Below, piece after piece: positions 17,526-26,234 of a DNA stretch of 64,000 nt. Each line of letters opens with the position of its first letter. Within the stretch, counting starts at the first letter, position 1. This DNA comes from Micromonospora sp045209745 (GTDB taxonomy: Bacteria > Actinomycetota > Actinomycetes > Mycobacteriales > Micromonosporaceae), in NCBI RefSeq assembly GCF_045209745.1, contig NZ_CP109273.1, forward strand, positions 6,634,001-6,698,000, in the 5' to 3' direction. Below the pieces are notes generated by a model. That model saw only the letters and a program-made list of their open reading frames with translations. It had not been told where the DNA came from and did not search any database. The position numbers and the translations under genes were made by a program.

Positions 17526-19970
17526 ATGTTTTCCCGGACCCGTCCCACCGGGCGTAGCCGACCACGAACACTCCTTCTTTCCGGAACTTCCGCGATAGTT
17601 GCGGTGCTTGTCGTGTCGATGTTGCCCAATCTCGCCCAGGCCGCCGAGACGACTCTCGGTGCCGCCGCGGCCCAGTCTGGCCGATACTTCGGTGCCGCCG
17701 TCGCCGCGAACAAACTCAGCGACAGCGCCTACACGACGATCCTCAACCGCGAGTTCAACAGCGTCACTCCCGAGAACGAAATGAAGATCGACGCGACCGA
17801 GCCGCAGCAGAACAACTTCACCTTCAGCAACGCGGACCGGATCGTCAACCACGCCACCTCCCGGGGCTGGAGGGTCCGTGGGCACACCCTGGCCTGGCAC
17901 TCACAGCAGCCGGGCTGGATGCAGGGCATGGAGGGCACCGCGCTGCGCAACGCGATGCTGAACCACGTCACCCGGGTGGCCACCTACTACCGGGGCAAGA
18001 TCGACACGTGGGATGTCGTGAACGAGGCGTTCGAGGACGGCAACAGCGGTGCCCGTCGTAACTCGAACCTGCAGCGTACCGGCAACGACTGGATCGAGGC
18101 GGCGTTCCGCGCCGCCGACGCGGCGGACCCGGGCGCGAAGCTCTGCTACAACGACTACAACACCGACAACTGGACCTGGGCCAAGACACAGGCCGTGTAC
18201 AACATGGTGCGCGACTTCAAGCAGCGTGGGGTGCCGATCGACTGCGTCGGGTTCCAGTCGCACTTCAACGCCAACTCCCCGTACAACAGCAATTACCGCA
18301 CGACGCTGTCCAGCTTCGCCGCTCTCGGAGTGGACGTGCAGATCACCGAGTTGGACATCGAGGGCTCCGGCACGACACAGGCCAACGCCTTCCGCAGTGT
18401 GGTCAACGACTGCCTTGCCGTGGCTCGCTGCAACGGGCTCACCGTGTGGGGAGTGCGGGACTGCGACTCGTGGCGGTCCAGCGGCACTCCGCTGCTCTTC
18501 GAGTGCAACGGCAACAAGAAGGCCGCCTACACGGCCACCCTGGAGGCGCTGAACAGCGCCGGCCCCGGGCCCACTCCCACGCCCACCACGCCGGGGCCCA
18601 CCCCCACCGTCCCACCCACCTCCGCCAACGAAATCGTCGGCACCCAGTCCGGCCGATGCATCGACGTACCCAACGCCTCCCGCGACAACGGCATCCGGGT
18701 CCAGCTCTACGACTGCAACAAACAGTCCAACCAGTCCTGGACCTACACCTCAAGCAAGCAACTACAGGTCTACGGCAACATGTGCCTCGACGCCGCAGGC
18801 TCCGCCAACGGCGCCGCCGTCCAGATCTACAGCTGCCACAGCCAAACCAACCAACAGTGGAACATCAACTCCAACGGCACCATCAGCGGCGTCCAATCCG
18901 GACGATGCCTCGACGCCTGGAGCACAGCCAACGGAGCCCAGATCCAGCTGTACGACTGCCACGGACAAACCAACCAGCAATTCAGGCTCAACTCGCTCGG
19001 CGGTCCCTCCCAAACGCCGACGCCGACACCTACCACGCCGACGCCGACGCCGACCGGCGGTACGTGTGATCTTCCGTCGTCGTACCGGTGGTCGTCGACG
19101 GGCGCCCTGGCGCAGCCGAGGTCGGGTTGGGCGTCGCTGAAGGACTTCACCCACGCGCCGTACAACGGCCAGCAGTTGGTCTACGCGACGACGCACGACA
19201 CGGGTACGACGTGGGGCTCGATGAACTTCGGTGTCTTCTCGAACTGGAACCAGATGGGGTCGGCGTCGCAGAATCAGATGCCGTTCGCCGCAGTGGCGCC
19301 GTCGTTGTTCTACTTCGCGCCGCGCAACGTCTGGGTGTTGGCCTATCAGTGGGGTGGGCCGGCCTTCTCGTACCGGACGTCGACCGACCCGACCAATGTG
19401 AACAGTTGGTCGTCGGCGCAGACGCTCTTCACCGGAAGCATCTCCAACTCCGGGACCGGCCCGATCGACCAGGCAATCATCGGTGACGACCAGAACATGT
19501 ACCTGTTCTTCGCCGGGGACAACGGCAGGATCTACCGGGCCAGCATGCCCATCGGGAACTTCCCGGGCAGCTTCGGGTCGAATTACACGACGATCATGAC
19601 CGACTCGACGAACAACCTGTTCGAAGGGGTTCAGGTCTACAAGCTCCAGGGCCAGAACCGGTACCTGATGCTCGTCGAGGCAATCGGCGCGAACGGGCGC
19701 TACTTCCGTTCCTTCACGGCGACCAGCCTTGGTGGCACGTGGACGCCGCAGGCCACGTCCGAGAGCAACCCGTTCGCCGGCAAGGCCAACAGCAGCGCCA
19801 CCTGGACCAACGACATCAGCCACGGCGAACTGATCCGCAGCAACGCCGATCAGACCATGACCATTGACGCCTGCAACCTGCAACTGCTCTACCAGGGGCG
19901 TTCTCCCAGCTCCGGTGGCGACTACGGCCTCCTGCCGTACCGGCCGGGTCTGCTGACCCTGCAACGCTGA
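17526..19970 (+). CDS. Secreted bifunctional GH10 xylanase-CBM13-GH62 arabinofuranosidase
   Basis: Retaining endo-beta-1,4-xylanase joined to an arabinoxylan arabinofuranohydrolase, about 814 residues. Order: signal peptide (1-39), GH10 (about 42-340; acid/base E167 in WDVVNEAFE, nucleophile E275 in VQITELDIE), Pro/Thr linker, CBM13 ricin trefoil (about 365-490, three QxW-like repeats), second Pro/Thr linker, GH62 (about 515-814). Debranching and backbone cleavage in one chain suit arabinoxylan. ATG 17526 follows a clear GGAGG. The CBM13 coding DNA is nearly identical to that of the next gene. A hairpin terminator follows, then the cutinase gene 86 bases on. Confidence 0.9.
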   Translation: MFSRTRPTGRSRPRTLLLSGTSAIVAVLVVSMLPNLAQAAETTLGAAAAQSGRYFGAAVAANKLSDSAYTTILNREFNSVTPENEMKIDATEPQQNNFTFSNADRIVNHATSRGWRVRGHTLAWHSQQPGWMQGMEGTALRNAMLNHVTRVATYYRGKIDTWDVVNEAFEDGNSGARRNSNLQRTGNDWIEAAFRAADAADPGAKLCYNDYNTDNWTWAKTQAVYNMVRDFKQRGVPIDCVGFQSHFNANSPYNSNYRTTLSSFAALGVDVQITELDIEGSGTTQANAFRSVVNDCLAVARCNGLTVWGVRDCDSWRSSGTPLLFECNGNKKAAYTATLEALNSAGPGPTPTPTTPGPTPTVPPTSANEIVGTQSGRCIDVPNASRDNGIRVQLYDCNKQSNQSWTYTSSKQLQVYGNMCLDAAGSANGAAVQIYSCHSQTNQQWNINSNGTISGVQSGRCLDAWSTANGAQIQLYDCHGQTNQQFRLNSLGGPSQTPTPTPTTPTPTPTGGTCDLPSSYRWSSTGALAQPRSGWASLKDFTHAPYNGQQLVYATTHDTGTTWGSMNFGVFSNWNQMGSASQNQMPFAAVAPSLFYFAPRNVWVLAYQWGGPAFSYRTSTDPTNVNSWSSAQTLFTGSISNSGTGPIDQAIIGDDQNMYLFFAGDNGRIYRASMPIGNFPGSFGSNYTTIMTDSTNNLFEGVQVYKLQGQNRYLMLVEAIGANGRYFRSFTATSLGGTWTPQATSESNPFAGKANSSATWTNDISHGELIRSNADQTMTIDACNLQLLYQGRSPSSGGDYGLLPYRPGLLTLQR
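18606..18999 (+). repeat. CBM13 coding repeat, copy 1
   Basis: 394-bp segment matching 21056-21449 at a constant offset of 2450, with only six or seven single-base differences; the run from about 18701 to 18975 is identical including third positions. Recent duplication or gene conversion. Confidence 0.95.
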
Positions 19971-19985
19971 CGATCGGACATCGCC

Positions 19986-20026
19986 GGGGCGGGCGGGCTC
20001 GGCACCAGACCGAGCCCGTCCGCCCC
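19986..20026 (+). terminator. Terminator after GH10-GH62 gene
   Basis: 17-bp stem (19986-20002 with 20010-20026) and one G-T pair, loop CACCAGA; no T-run, as is common in actinomycetes. Confidence 0.65.
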
Positions 20027-20056
20027 GCACTCATCCATCACCAGGAGGTACCGACA

Positions 20057-21457
20057 GTGCGAGTACATGCAAACCACCCCCCGCCCTCGGGGAATACGCA
20101 TGCTGACCGAGTGTCTCCCCGTTTGCGGGGACGGCTGTTCAAGCTCGCCGCGGCTGGGATCGCAGCCGCAGTCGGGTTGTTCACCCTGACGGTGGCGACC
20201 GGGTCGGCGTCGGCCGCCGACAACCCGTACCAGCGGGGCCCGGACCCCACCCGGACCAGCGTCACCGCCGTGAACGGCCCCTTCGCCAACACGTCGGTCA
20301 GCGTCCCGACCGGGTACGGCTTCAACGGCGGCCGGATCTACTACCCCACCGACACCAGCCAGGGCACCTTCGGGGCCATCGCGATCTCGCCCGGTTACAC
20401 CGCGTTGTTCTCCGCCGAACTGGCCTGGATGGGGCCGTGGCTGGCCTCCCACGGTTTCGTCGTGATCGGCATCGAGACCAACAGCCGCAACGACTTCGAC
20501 ACGGCCCGAGGCACCCAGTTGCTCGCCGCACTGGACTACCTGACGCAGCAGAGCCCGGTACGCGACCGGGTCGACCCCACCCGGTTGGCGGTCGCCGGTC
20601 ACTCCATGGGCGGCGGTGGCGCGCTGAGCGCAGCCACCCGGCGCTCGTCGTTGAAGGCAGTGGTCGGCATCGCGCCGTACTCGCCGTCGTCGAACCTGGC
20701 CAACGACCGAGTGCCCACGATGGTCTTCGCTGGGCAGGCGGACACGGTGGTCACCCCGTCCTACGCCACCGGCCTGTACAACAGCCTCCCGGCCACGACG
20801 GAGAGCGTCTACCTGGAGGTTGCCGGTGCGGATCACGGGTTCATGGTCGGACGGTCGAACCCGGTGATGGTCCGAACCATGCTGCCGTTCGTCAAGATGT
20901 TCATCGACAACGACGCCCGGTACAGCCAATTCCTCTGCCCGCTGCTGGACTCCAGCGGCGTGGTGACCTACCGCAGCACCTGCCCGTTGCTGCCCTCGAC
21001 GCCGACCACCCCGACGCCGACCCCCACCAACACGCCGACCCCCACCGCTTCGCCTACCGTCCCACCCACCTCCGCCAGCGAAATCGTCGGCACACAGTCC
21101 GGCCGATGCATCGACGTACCCAACGCCTCCCGCAACAACGGCACCCGCGTCCAGCTCTACGACTGCAACAAACAGTCCAACCAGTCCTGGACCTACACCT
21201 CAAGCAAGCAACTACAGGTCTACGGCAACATGTGCCTCGACGCCGCAGGCTCCGCCAACGGCGCCGCCGTCCAGATCTACAGCTGCCACAGCCAAACCAA
21301 CCAACAGTGGAACATCAACTCCAACGGCACCATCAGCGGCGTCCAATCCGGACGATGCCTCGACGCCTGGAGCACAGCCAACGGAGCCCAGATCCAGCTG
21401 TACGACTGCCACGGACAAACCAACCAACAATTCAGGCTCAACTCGCTCGCACGATGA
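20057..21457 (+). CDS. Secreted cutinase/PETase-like polyester hydrolase with C-terminal CBM13
   Basis: Alpha/beta hydrolase closely resembling Thermobifida cutinases (polyester and PET hydrolases), about 466 residues. Signal peptide to about 53, then NPYQRG as in mature cutinases. Nucleophile S183 in GHSMGGGG, acid D229 in GQADTVV, His260 in ADHGFM; oxyanion Tyr in SPGYT; C-terminal disulfide C294-C309. The substrate-clamp Trp of known PET hydrolases (PWH) is Tyr208 here (PYS). A Pro/Thr linker (about 312-338) leads to a CBM13 trefoil (about 342-463), unusual for this family. GTG 20057 follows AGGAGG. The CBM13 ends abruptly at a stop next to an out-of-frame GH62 scrap. Confidence 0.9.
   Translation: MRVHANHPPPSGNTHADRVSPRLRGRLFKLAAAGIAAAVGLFTLTVATGSASAADNPYQRGPDPTRTSVTAVNGPFANTSVSVPTGYGFNGGRIYYPTDTSQGTFGAIAISPGYTALFSAELAWMGPWLASHGFVVIGIETNSRNDFDTARGTQLLAALDYLTQQSPVRDRVDPTRLAVAGHSMGGGGALSAATRRSSLKAVVGIAPYSPSSNLANDRVPTMVFAGQADTVVTPSYATGLYNSLPATTESVYLEVAGADHGFMVGRSNPVMVRTMLPFVKMFIDNDARYSQFLCPLLDSSGVVTYRSTCPLLPSTPTTPTPTPTNTPTPTASPTVPPTSASEIVGTQSGRCIDVPNASRNNGTRVQLYDCNKQSNQSWTYTSSKQLQVYGNMCLDAAGSANGAAVQIYSCHSQTNQQWNINSNGTISGVQSGRCLDAWSTANGAQIQLYDCHGQTNQQFRLNSLAR
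21056..21449 (+). repeat. CBM13 coding repeat, copy 2
   Basis: Second copy of the 394-bp segment at 18606-18999. Homology resumes just downstream (21451-21525) with a later part of GH62, showing that the copied block came from a CBM13-GH62 gene. Confidence 0.95.
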
Positions 21458-21525
21458 TCCTGACCGACTCGACGAACAGCCTGTTCGAGGGCGTGCAGAT
21501 CGACAAACCGCAGGACCAGTTCCAA
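21451..21525 (+). pseudogene. Out-of-frame GH62 scrap after cutinase gene
   Basis: Reads TMILTDSTNSLFEGVQIDK in the frame one base off the cutinase, matching TIMTDSTNNLFEGVQVYK of the GH62 domain (DNA 19587-19660). About 590 bp of GH62 5' sequence and linker are missing between the CBM13 and this scrap, and the frame is lost, so the cutinase stops at 21457. Confidence 0.85.
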
Positions 21526-21552
21526 CACACCCGAGACAGGCCGAACTGAATA

Positions 21553-21585
21553 CGGGCGGGCTCGGCGTCACGCCGGGCCCGCCCG
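21553..21585 (+). terminator. Terminator after cutinase gene
   Basis: 15-bp stem (21553-21567 with 21571-21585) with one G-T pair and a TCA loop. The rest of 21586-21749 shows no gene. Confidence 0.6.
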
Positions 21586-21749
21586 GATCATGCGGGCTGA
21601 CGAACCTGGTCACCCCGCCAGCCGTGTCCCGCCGCCCTGGGCAGAACAACCAACCGCACATTGTCGACGAGCGCACACACGACCGTATGCAACTACGTGA
21701 GCGCATCGCTACTATGGGTCAGCAATCCAGAGAAAGGGGTCGTGCCCGC

Positions 21750-22925
21750 GTGCGAAGTCCCGTCATCGGAACCGCGCCGCCGTCTGCGCCAACCCGATCC
21801 GCGCCGTTTGTGGCCGACCGGCTGCGCAGGCTCGCCCGGCGGATGGTGCTGATCGCGGTCGCCGTCGGGGCTGGTCTCGTAGTGGCCGCCCTGTTCCAGG
21901 GGCCGGCCGCCGCCGATGGGATGCGCAGCGGGTCCGGTGACGCGCTTCATCGGGAGATCGGCGGTCTGGTCGAGCCGGTGGCGCGGCTCCCGGTCGCAGA
22001 GCGCCTCAGCCATCACCGCCAGCGAGCCACGGGTGCCGACGACCGCCACCGCGACAGGCTTCGTGCCCCGCTGGCAGCGCCCATCGGTGGTGTCGTCGCC
22101 CCCTGCGAGGAGACACCCTCGACGGAGCCTCGACGGTTGACGGGTGCGTCGCCCGTGTCCGTGCCGCTGCCCCGGGTCGGCGCATCCGTCCCACCCGGCG
22201 CGGCGGAGCGCGAAGGGCTCCGGTCAGCCTCCGTAGCTCGCGCGGCTCATCGCCCAGCTCACCGTGCCGAGTTGTCGCGGCCGGCTGCTGATCCGCCGCG
22301 ACAGCCAGCCACCGCCGTCCCCGACCCACCCGCAGTGCGCGGGCCGGGCGATTTGCCCGCGATGGGCCTGATCACCGCACCACTGCCGCACGTCGTCGAC
22401 ATCGTGAGCACAGTGCCGATCCGGCCCGTCGTCGTGGCGCTCCTCCGTGTCGCCGATGCCGTTCTACCACCCGCTCTCGGCACGGCGATCGTTCCGGCGG
22501 CCACACCTCCACCGCCCGTTCCCACAGCGCTCGGGCCGGCCACCGTGCCGGTGACCGAACCGGCTCCCGTGCCGACAGTGCCGACCCCACCGGCGGTTCC
22601 GGCGCTGGCCCCCGTGCGCGCCGCGGCGCTGCCGAACCCGGCCGCGCCACGCTGGATGCCCGTTGTCGGCCCCGCGCGTTCCACGGCCTCGACGGGGCAC
22701 CTCGCCGCACACCCGGGAACGGTGGCGGCGGAGGGTGAGCTTTCGGGCCAACCCGTCGCGCCCGTCGACCAGGATGCCGCTGGTGTCGACGATGGATCGA
22801 CGCCCGGGCCGGGGCTGCTCCGGCCGCTCGACCGGCAGTCGCACCTCGGTGCTGGGCAGCCCTGCGATCTCCTGCCACTTCCGGTCGAGAGCCGAACTCT
22901 CTCTCCGATCACCCGCCCGGGCTGA
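21750..22925 (+). CDS. Secreted or anchored Pro/Ala/Val-rich protein, function unknown
   Basis: About 391 residues. A basic stretch (RLRRLARRM) precedes one strong apolar segment (about residues 30-50) ending in AAADG, so an exported or membrane-tethered protein is likely. The rest is low complexity, rich in Pro, Ala and Val, with no enzymatic motif; the C-terminal 90 residues are more polar. GTG 21750 is chosen because AGAAAGGGG lies about 10 bases upstream; the ORF can be extended. The coding bias is weak, so an over-called ORF is possible. It sits just before the two LuxR-type regulators on the same strand but has no visible link to them. Confidence 0.45.
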   Translation: MRSPVIGTAPPSAPTRSAPFVADRLRRLARRMVLIAVAVGAGLVVAALFQGPAAADGMRSGSGDALHREIGGLVEPVARLPVAERLSHHRQRATGADDRHRDRLRAPLAAPIGGVVAPCEETPSTEPRRLTGASPVSVPLPRVGASVPPGAAEREGLRSASVARAAHRPAHRAELSRPAADPPRQPATAVPDPPAVRGPGDLPAMGLITAPLPHVVDIVSTVPIRPVVVALLRVADAVLPPALGTAIVPAATPPPPVPTALGPATVPVTEPAPVPTVPTPPAVPALAPVRAAALPNPAAPRWMPVVGPARSTASTGHLAAHPGTVAAEGELSGQPVAPVDQDAAGVDDGSTPGPGLLRPLDRQSHLGAGQPCDLLPLPVESRTLSPITRPG

Positions 22926-23123
22926 GGCGGGTTGACCGACCCCGGTGGCTGGTGCGCGCGGCCTGTTCCACCCGCTGGCCGGTCGATCAGTGCCCGCATC
23001 CGTCCGCCGTGACGGTGCCGCGGGCCGATGCCTACCCGTCTGTAGCGCACGACCGCCCCGACCAAGCCGTGGATGTTCCGGAATCGGTGGCCGTCGTGAC
23101 GCGTACCTGAGATCGGAGAAAAC

Positions 23124-23732
23124 GTGGTGATCCACGTTGTCGTCGCCGAGGACATGGGTTTGCTGCGCGGGGCGCTCTGCGCCGCGCTGTCAGGAGAGGA
23201 AGACATGGAGGTGGTCGCCGACGTCGAGGGTGTCGGCGAGCTGTTGACGGTGGTCCGGCGCTGTCGACCGCAGGTGGTGGTGCTGGCATTGACACCGGAG
23301 CTGCCCGACCCGGTGGAGGTGGTCGCCCGGATCGGCGTCGAGGCGCCGCACACCGCCGTGCTGGCGATGAGCCCTCGGTGGAGCCCGGCCCTGGTGGAGG
23401 CGACGCTGGCAGCCGGCGCGCGCGGCCTGGTCGGGAAGGACAGCTCACTGGCGGAGCTGGTGCGGGCGATCCGCGCGCTCGCGGCCGGGGATCGGGCGAT
23501 CGACCCGGCCGCGGCGGTGGCGGTGCTGAGTCCCCCGGAGATGCCGTTGACGCCGCGGGAGATGGACGTGCTGCGGACGGCCGCCGAGGGGTTGCCCCTG
23601 AAGGAGATCGCCGTCCGTCTTCACCTGGCACACGGGACGGTGCGCAATCATCTGTCGGTGATTCTGCGCAAGACCGGGGCTCGCAACCGGTTGGAGGCGG
23701 TGTCGCGGGCGCGGCGTAACGGCTGGCTGTAG
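23124..23732 (+). CDS. LuxR/NarL-type regulator with atypical receiver (RamR-like position)
   Basis: 202 residues: an N-terminal receiver-like domain (about 1-120) and a C-terminal LuxR HTH (about 138-200, LTPREMDVLRTAAEGLPLKE and GTVRNHLSVILRKTGA). The usual phosphoacceptor Asp is absent: the equivalent strand reads VVVLALTPELP. The protein therefore probably works without phosphorylation, as reported for other atypical response regulators. GTG 23124 (or 23127) follows GGAGAA. A strong terminator separates it from a second regulator of the same kind. Placement next to the lanthipeptide transporter genes recalls RamR, the activator of the SapB operon; that role is inferred. Confidence 0.8.
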   Translation: MVIHVVVAEDMGLLRGALCAALSGEEDMEVVADVEGVGELLTVVRRCRPQVVVLALTPELPDPVEVVARIGVEAPHTAVLAMSPRWSPALVEATLAAGARGLVGKDSSLAELVRAIRALAAGDRAIDPAAAVAVLSPPEMPLTPREMDVLRTAAEGLPLKEIAVRLHLAHGTVRNHLSVILRKTGARNRLEAVSRARRNGWL

Positions 23733-23737
23733 CCGTC

Positions 23738-23774
23738 GGGGGCGGGTCCGGTGGAGATGTCCGGACCCGCCCCC
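23738..23774 (+). terminator. Terminator between the two LuxR-type genes
   Basis: Perfect 14-bp GC-rich stem (23738-23751 with 23761-23774), 9-base loop. Confidence 0.65.
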
Positions 23775-23852
23775 GTCACCGTGCGGACCCGCCGGATGCG
23801 TGTTTGAATGTTGACGTTGTGTGATCTTCATCGGAGTGCGGGAAGGCTCATC

Positions 23853-24437
23853 GTGATCCGTACCCTGCTTGCCTTGGACGGTGCCCTGGTTCTGGGCGCG
23901 CTGTCGTTCGTCCTCGCCGCCGAGGAGGACATCCGTGTCGTGGCCAAGGTGGATCGCGGCGACGCGGTCTCCGCAGCCGTCCGCGCCCAACGCCCCGACG
24001 TCATGGTGGCCGACCTCGATTTCGTCGAGGGAGTCGATCCCGACCGCCTCGGCCTGTGCCCCGTCCTGGTGCTGGCCCACCCGCATCGGGCCCGGCGACT
24101 GCGCGGCATACTCTGCCCGACCAGGGCGGTCGGCATCCTGCGCAGTGACGCCGCCCCCCAGCGGGTCATCGAAGGGATCCGCCGGCTCGCCCGCCGGGAG
24201 CCCGTGCTCGACGCGGATCTCGTCGTCGCGGCGCTGCGCTCGGACGGCCCACTGACCAGCCGCGAGACGGAGGTGTTGAGGCTGACGGCGGCGGGGGCGC
24301 CGGTCGCGGAGGTGGCGGTGTCGCTCGGCCTCACCCGTGGCACCGTCCGCAACCATCTCGGGCGGATCGCCCGCAAGGTGGGTGCGCGTACGCGGGTGGA
24401 GGCCGTGCGAATGGCAGGCGAGTCGGGCTGGATCTGA
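23853..24437 (+). CDS. Second LuxR/NarL-type regulator with divergent receiver
   Basis: About 194 residues. The receiver region keeps one acidic residue near the N terminus (LLALDGALV) and the likely phosphoacceptor Asp in VMVADLDF, but lacks the paired acidic residues needed for Mg binding and has a shortened alpha4-beta5 region. LuxR HTH at about 128-190 (LTSRETEVLRLTAAG, GTVRNHLGRIARKVGAR). GTG 23853 follows GGAAGG at 6 bases; a longer ORF start at 23808 lacks a ribosome site. It is convergent with the ABC transporter gene of the lanthipeptide locus, ending 19 bases from it. Sequence similarity between the two regulators suggests local duplication. Confidence 0.8.
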   Translation: MIRTLLALDGALVLGALSFVLAAEEDIRVVAKVDRGDAVSAAVRAQRPDVMVADLDFVEGVDPDRLGLCPVLVLAHPHRARRLRGILCPTRAVGILRSDAAPQRVIEGIRRLARREPVLDADLVVAALRSDGPLTSRETEVLRLTAAGAPVAEVAVSLGLTRGTVRNHLGRIARKVGARTRVEAVRMAGESGWI

Positions 24438-24455
24438 CCGGCGGATGCGCGAGGT

Positions 24456-26234
24456 TCAGCCCTGCCGCGCCGACGCCGCCTGGGACGGCACCACCGAGTC
24501 GTCCCAGCAGCCGACGAGCATCCGGTAGGTGGCCGAGCGGGCCAACAACTGTTCGTGCGTCCCCACCACGGGCTCGTCGCCGTCGAGGACCAGCACCCGA
24601 CCGGCCCGCAGCGCGGAGCTAATCCGGTGTGCGATCACCACGAGGCTGCCGGGCCGCCGGGCGAAGGCGGCCTCGACCGTCGCTTCCAGCGCCGGGTCCA
24701 GGTGACAGGTCGCCTCGTCGAGGATCACCAGCGGGGCGGGTGCCAGCCAGGCCCGGACCGCCGCGATGAGCTGCCGCTCGCCCGCGGAGAGCAGGGCCGG
24801 CGCGATCGGCGCGCCCAGGCCGCCCAGGCGGGTCGCCAGGGGACGCGCGCCGAGCGCGTCGAGGGCGACCTCCAGCGTGTGATCATCGGCGTCCGGCCGG
24901 AGGTAGCGGAGGTTGTCGGCGAGACTGCCGGTGAAGACGTACGCCTCCTGGGGCACCAGCACTCGCATCCGGGCGAGAACGGCCGGCTCGACCTCGGCGA
25001 CCGTCGCGCCGGCCAGGTGGACCGTGCCTGCCTGCGGCGGCACCAGACCGGCCATCAGGGCGGCAAGTGTGGACTTGCCCGCACCGCTCGGGCCCACCAC
25101 GGCGAGATGGTCCCGGTCGGCCAGTGTCAGGGAGAAGTTCTCCAGGACGGGCCGGGCGCGCGGTCCGTAGCCGAAGGTCAGTCCCCGGATCTCGACGGCT
25201 GGCGAGCGGCCGGCCGGACCGGTGGGCGGCGGGCAGCGGGGCATCCGGGCGGCGGGGGTCGGCGGGCGCTGGTCGGCGGACACCGGATAGGTGCGCAGGA
25301 TGTTCTCCAGGGTGACCGCGTAGCGGAGCCCGCCGCCGCCGAGGCCCTGCACCAGGGTGTGCAGGGCGGGTTGCAGTCCGGTGGAGACGTAGATCAGTGC
25401 GCCCAGCACCGCGCCGGGGGTGAGACCACGCTCGACCAGCCACGGGGCGGTCAACATCAGCACCACCAGTGGCAGCCAGCCGCCGATGCCGAGGCTGAGG
25501 CTGCGGATCGCCGCCATCCGGGCGAGCATGCGTTCGGCGGCGGCCTGCGCCGACACCCAGCGTGCCACGTCGGCCGTCACACGTGTCTGGGCGCCGCAGG
25601 CCAGCACGTCGCGGTGAGCGGCCAGCGCGGCCGCCGCCGACTGGCCGAGCTGCTCACCGGCCCGGACGTATGCGCGCTGGTGCGTGACCATCGCCGGCAG
25701 CGCGGCGAGGAACACGACCACGCCGACGACCAGCGGCGCGGCGGCCAGCGCCGCCACCACCGGTGCCAGGGCGAGCAGGCCGAGCAGGGCCGCGCCCGCG
25801 GAGAAGAGGAAACCGCGGGTCACCATCAGCAGACCGGCGAAGGTGTCGCGGATGATCTCCATCTGGTGGGTCAGCCGGGTCACGGCAGCGCTGTCCGGGC
25901 GGCCACCCGCCCGGGTGGCGTCGCCTAGCGCACCCCGGACCACCTGAGCGGCCACCTCGTCGCGGAACGGTTCGACCACGGCGCCGAGGCTGCGGTACGT
26001 CCGACCGGTGGCCGCCGCGCCGACCAGCACGGCCACCGCGAGGACACCCAACCAGGCCAGGCCGTTGAGGAGATGTCCGGCCAGAAAACCCTCGTCGACG
26101 GCGCGGGCGACCAGATAGCCGGCGAGCAGCGCGGGCAGCGACTCGACAAGCGACCAGCCGCCGAGCCCGGCGAGCTCCCGGCGGCGGGCCCGCAGCGCCC
26201 GCCAGGTCACCCGCCGTACGCCGGGATGGCTCAC
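24456..26234 (-). CDS. ABC transporter (fused membrane and ATPase domains) of lanthipeptide locus, second subunit
   Basis: 592-residue half-transporter: six-helix membrane domain (about 1-320) and an ATPase domain with Walker A GPSGAGKST, Q-loop PQEAY and Walker B PLVILDEAT. The signature is LSAGERQ instead of LSGGQ, which may weaken one ATP site; heterodimers with one degenerate site are common. ATG 26234 overlaps the partner gene by 4 nt, so the two are made together and probably pair. There is no N-terminal C39 peptidase domain, so leader removal must be done elsewhere. The order matches AmfA/AmfB and RamA/RamB of class III lanthipeptide loci, exporters of the morphogenetic peptide. Confidence 0.85.
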   Translation of the reverse strand: MSHPGVRRVTWRALRARRRELAGLGGWSLVESLPALLAGYLVARAVDEGFLAGHLLNGLAWLGVLAVAVLVGAAATGRTYRSLGAVVEPFRDEVAAQVVRGALGDATRAGGRPDSAAVTRLTHQMEIIRDTFAGLLMVTRGFLFSAGAALLGLLALAPVVAALAAAPLVVGVVVFLAALPAMVTHQRAYVRAGEQLGQSAAAALAAHRDVLACGAQTRVTADVARWVSAQAAAERMLARMAAIRSLSLGIGGWLPLVVLMLTAPWLVERGLTPGAVLGALIYVSTGLQPALHTLVQGLGGGGLRYAVTLENILRTYPVSADQRPPTPAARMPRCPPPTGPAGRSPAVEIRGLTFGYGPRARPVLENFSLTLADRDHLAVVGPSGAGKSTLAALMAGLVPPQAGTVHLAGATVAEVEPAVLARMRVLVPQEAYVFTGSLADNLRYLRPDADDHTLEVALDALGARPLATRLGGLGAPIAPALLSAGERQLIAAVRAWLAPAPLVILDEATCHLDPALEATVEAAFARRPGSLVVIAHRISSALRAGRVLVLDGDEPVVGTHEQLLARSATYRMLVGCWDDSVVPSQAASARQG

